Shown here: piece by piece, positions 62,838 through 64,000 of the stretch
Layout: every line of letters starts with the position of its first letter
Numbering within the stretch: position 1 is the first letter of the stretch
From: Nannochloropsis oceanica
Lineage: Eukaryota; Sar; Eustigmatophyceae; Eustigmatales; Monodopsidaceae
Length of the DNA stretch: 64,000 nucleotides
Reading direction: 5' to 3'
Assembly: GCA_004519485.1 (NCBI GenBank)
Contig: CP038108.1
Coordinates: 1,084,431-1,148,430 of the forward strand
Position numbers and translations under genes: made by a program
The notes under the pieces: generated by a model
What the model saw: only the letters and a program-made list of their open reading frames with translations
Told to the model about the DNA's origin: nothing
Database searches by the model: none

Positions 62838-63719
62838 GGAGGGAGGGAGGGAGGGAGGGAGGGAGGGGCAGTGTGATGCACAGGGAGGTCGTTGTGCAGC
62901 AGGCGCGGGAAGTCTCTGCTGCATGTCAAGGAGAAGAGGAAGGGAAGGAAGGGAAAGGAAGAGAGGGAGGGAGCACAACGAGGAGACGAGAGAGAGAAGG
63001 TGGTTAGGAAGGAGAGGATTAAGGAAGGAGGGAGGGAGGGGAAGGAGTAAGGGAGGGGAAGGAGTGAGGTAGGGAAGGAAGGACGGAGTGAGATCAAAAA
63101 GAGGCTACAACAGCACACAGCCAAAGTAAGAAATATTTAATGCGATGTTTAACCTTTGTCGCCACTCTCCTTCCTTTCCTCGCGCCCTTCCTCCGTCCTC
63201 TCCTCGCTCCCTCCCTCCCTCCCTCCCTCCCTCCTTCCGTCGGTTCCTCTCAACACAGCACACATACCAGCCCTATCTTTCCTTCCCCCTCCCTCCCTCC
63301 CTTCCTCCCTCCCCCCCTCCTGAAACGTTTCGCGCCCTTTTTTGACCGGCCTCTGTCGTCGGTGTAGCAGGAAAGGCGGAGTGAAGAGTACGCGTTGCCC
63401 TCCCTCCCTCCATCCCCTCTCTCTCTCCCTCCCTCCCTCCCTCCTCCTGCTATTGCTGCTCCGAGTGCCGCTGCCCCTACTCCTCTTCTGACCCCTACGG
63501 ATTTACTGCTGCTGCTGCTGCTGCTGCTGCTTGTTGGAGAGGAGCTGGAAAGGAACGAGAGGTAAGAGCATAACAAGCGAGTCGGTTTCCGATTATACCT
63601 CCCTCCCTCCCTGATTATACCTCCCTCCCTCCCTCCCTCCCTCCATATCCCTCCCTGCCTGCCTGCCTCCATATCCCTCCCTCCCTCCCTCCCTCCCTCC
63701 CTCCCTCCCTCCCTCTCCC
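62838..63719. other. Region between protease and right-hand partial gene
   Basis: Convergent 3' flanks. (GGGA)n follows the protease stop; several (CCCT)n tracts lie at 63209-63235, 63427-63445 and 63596-63714. A possible further minus-strand exon (63558-63450, serine run from CAG repeats) may belong to the gene at 63720. Nothing firm. Confidence 0.35.
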
Positions 63720-64000
63720 TCACCCGTACAAGTCGCCGAGCAGATTCTTCACTTGCTCGAGATCCGCCTCGTTTTTAACGGCACTCTCTACGATAGGCTC
63801 CACTGGAGGGAGGGAGGGAGGGAGGGAGGGAGGGAGGGAGGGAGGGAGGGAAGGCAGGCAGATGTCAGATGCAATAAAAAATTGACCGGAGGGAGGGAAG
63901 GAGTGAGAGGGGGAGGGAGGGTGGGAGGGAGGAAGGAAGGGCGGGGACGGACCTCCGTATGCCTTGTAGACATTGAGAATGGCTTTGGTGGCTTTATTCG
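63720..64000 (-). CDS. Unknown gene, C-terminal exons, truncated by window end
   Basis: Minus strand: exon 64000-63953 reads NKATKAILNVYKAYG and ends at a GTCCGT donor; exon 63802-63720 begins after CCTCCAG and reads VEPIVESAVKNEADLEQVKN then LLGDLYG and TGA. Phases join (G plus TG gives Val). The TGA overlaps a GTGAGG donor at 63723, so the gene may continue instead into a serine-rich exon further left. Amphipathic helices, no recognised family. Confidence 0.5.
   Translation of the reverse strand, partial: NKATKAILNVYKAYGGPSPPFLPPSHPPSPSHSFPPSGQFFIASDICLPSLPPSLPPSLPPSLPPVEPIVESAVKNEADLEQVKNLLGDLYG

Overview
This is nuclear DNA of a eukaryote with many short introns, most likely a photosynthetic stramenopile. 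The predicted proteins carry endless GREG and PSLP peptides produced by (GGGA)n and (CCCT)n tetranucleotide repeats, and a violaxanthin de-epoxidase-like lipocalin is present. From memory, that combination fits a eustigmatophyte such as Nannochloropsis/Microchloropsis. The genus is inference. One 100-N assembly gap lies at 30278-30377.

Layout, left to right. (1) 209-5542 +: an intronless low-complexity nuclear protein with a SANT-like KGKW block and an AT-hook. (2) 6213-8313 -: a GT90/CAP10 glycosyltransferase. (3) 9103-10809 -: an ASC-1/TRIP4 zinc-finger co-activator. (4) 11038-11649 -: a DUF2103-like protein. (5) 11810-24271 +: a 20-exon, about 3081-residue PHD / TFIIS-M / SPOC / RS / polyQ protein. 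(6) 24854-28502 -: a 13-exon polytopic membrane protein of unknown function. (7) 29638-30277 -: a partial unknown gene at the gap. (8) 31046-33255 -: tubulin cofactor B. (9) 33542-37978 +: a fusion of five membrane helices with PX, DEP and PX domains. (10) 38357-38773 -: a small secreted SMP-motif protein. (11) 39880-40610 +: a dead PIF/Harbinger transposase. (12) 42075-44745 -: the violaxanthin de-epoxidase-like protein. (13) 45209-48876 +: HGH1. (14) 49365-50707 -: unknown. (15) 51224-53486 +: a secreted proline-rich protein. (16) 54096-55923 -: a GH18-like protein. (17) 58652-62837 +: a pepsin-type aspartic protease. (18) 63720-64000 -: the end of an unknown gene.

There are no operons; genes are unrelated housekeeping, secretory and nuclear loci. 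TBCB (tubulin folding) and HGH1 (eEF2 folding) are both protein-folding factors. TRIP4 and the PHD/TFIIS-M/SPOC protein both act on transcription. GT90, the VDE-like protein, GH18, the protease, the SMP protein and the proline-rich protein all begin with a membrane anchor or signal peptide.

Exon models were built by hand. Each listed multi-exon gene joins in frame over all its exons with GT-AG junctions, or GC-AG in two cases. The main general observation is the intron design. Tetranucleotide tracts sit against the splice sites: C-rich CCCT before almost every acceptor, and either G-rich GGGA or C-rich CCCT after the donor. Many introns can therefore fold into a GGGA/UCCC hairpin that pairs their two ends.
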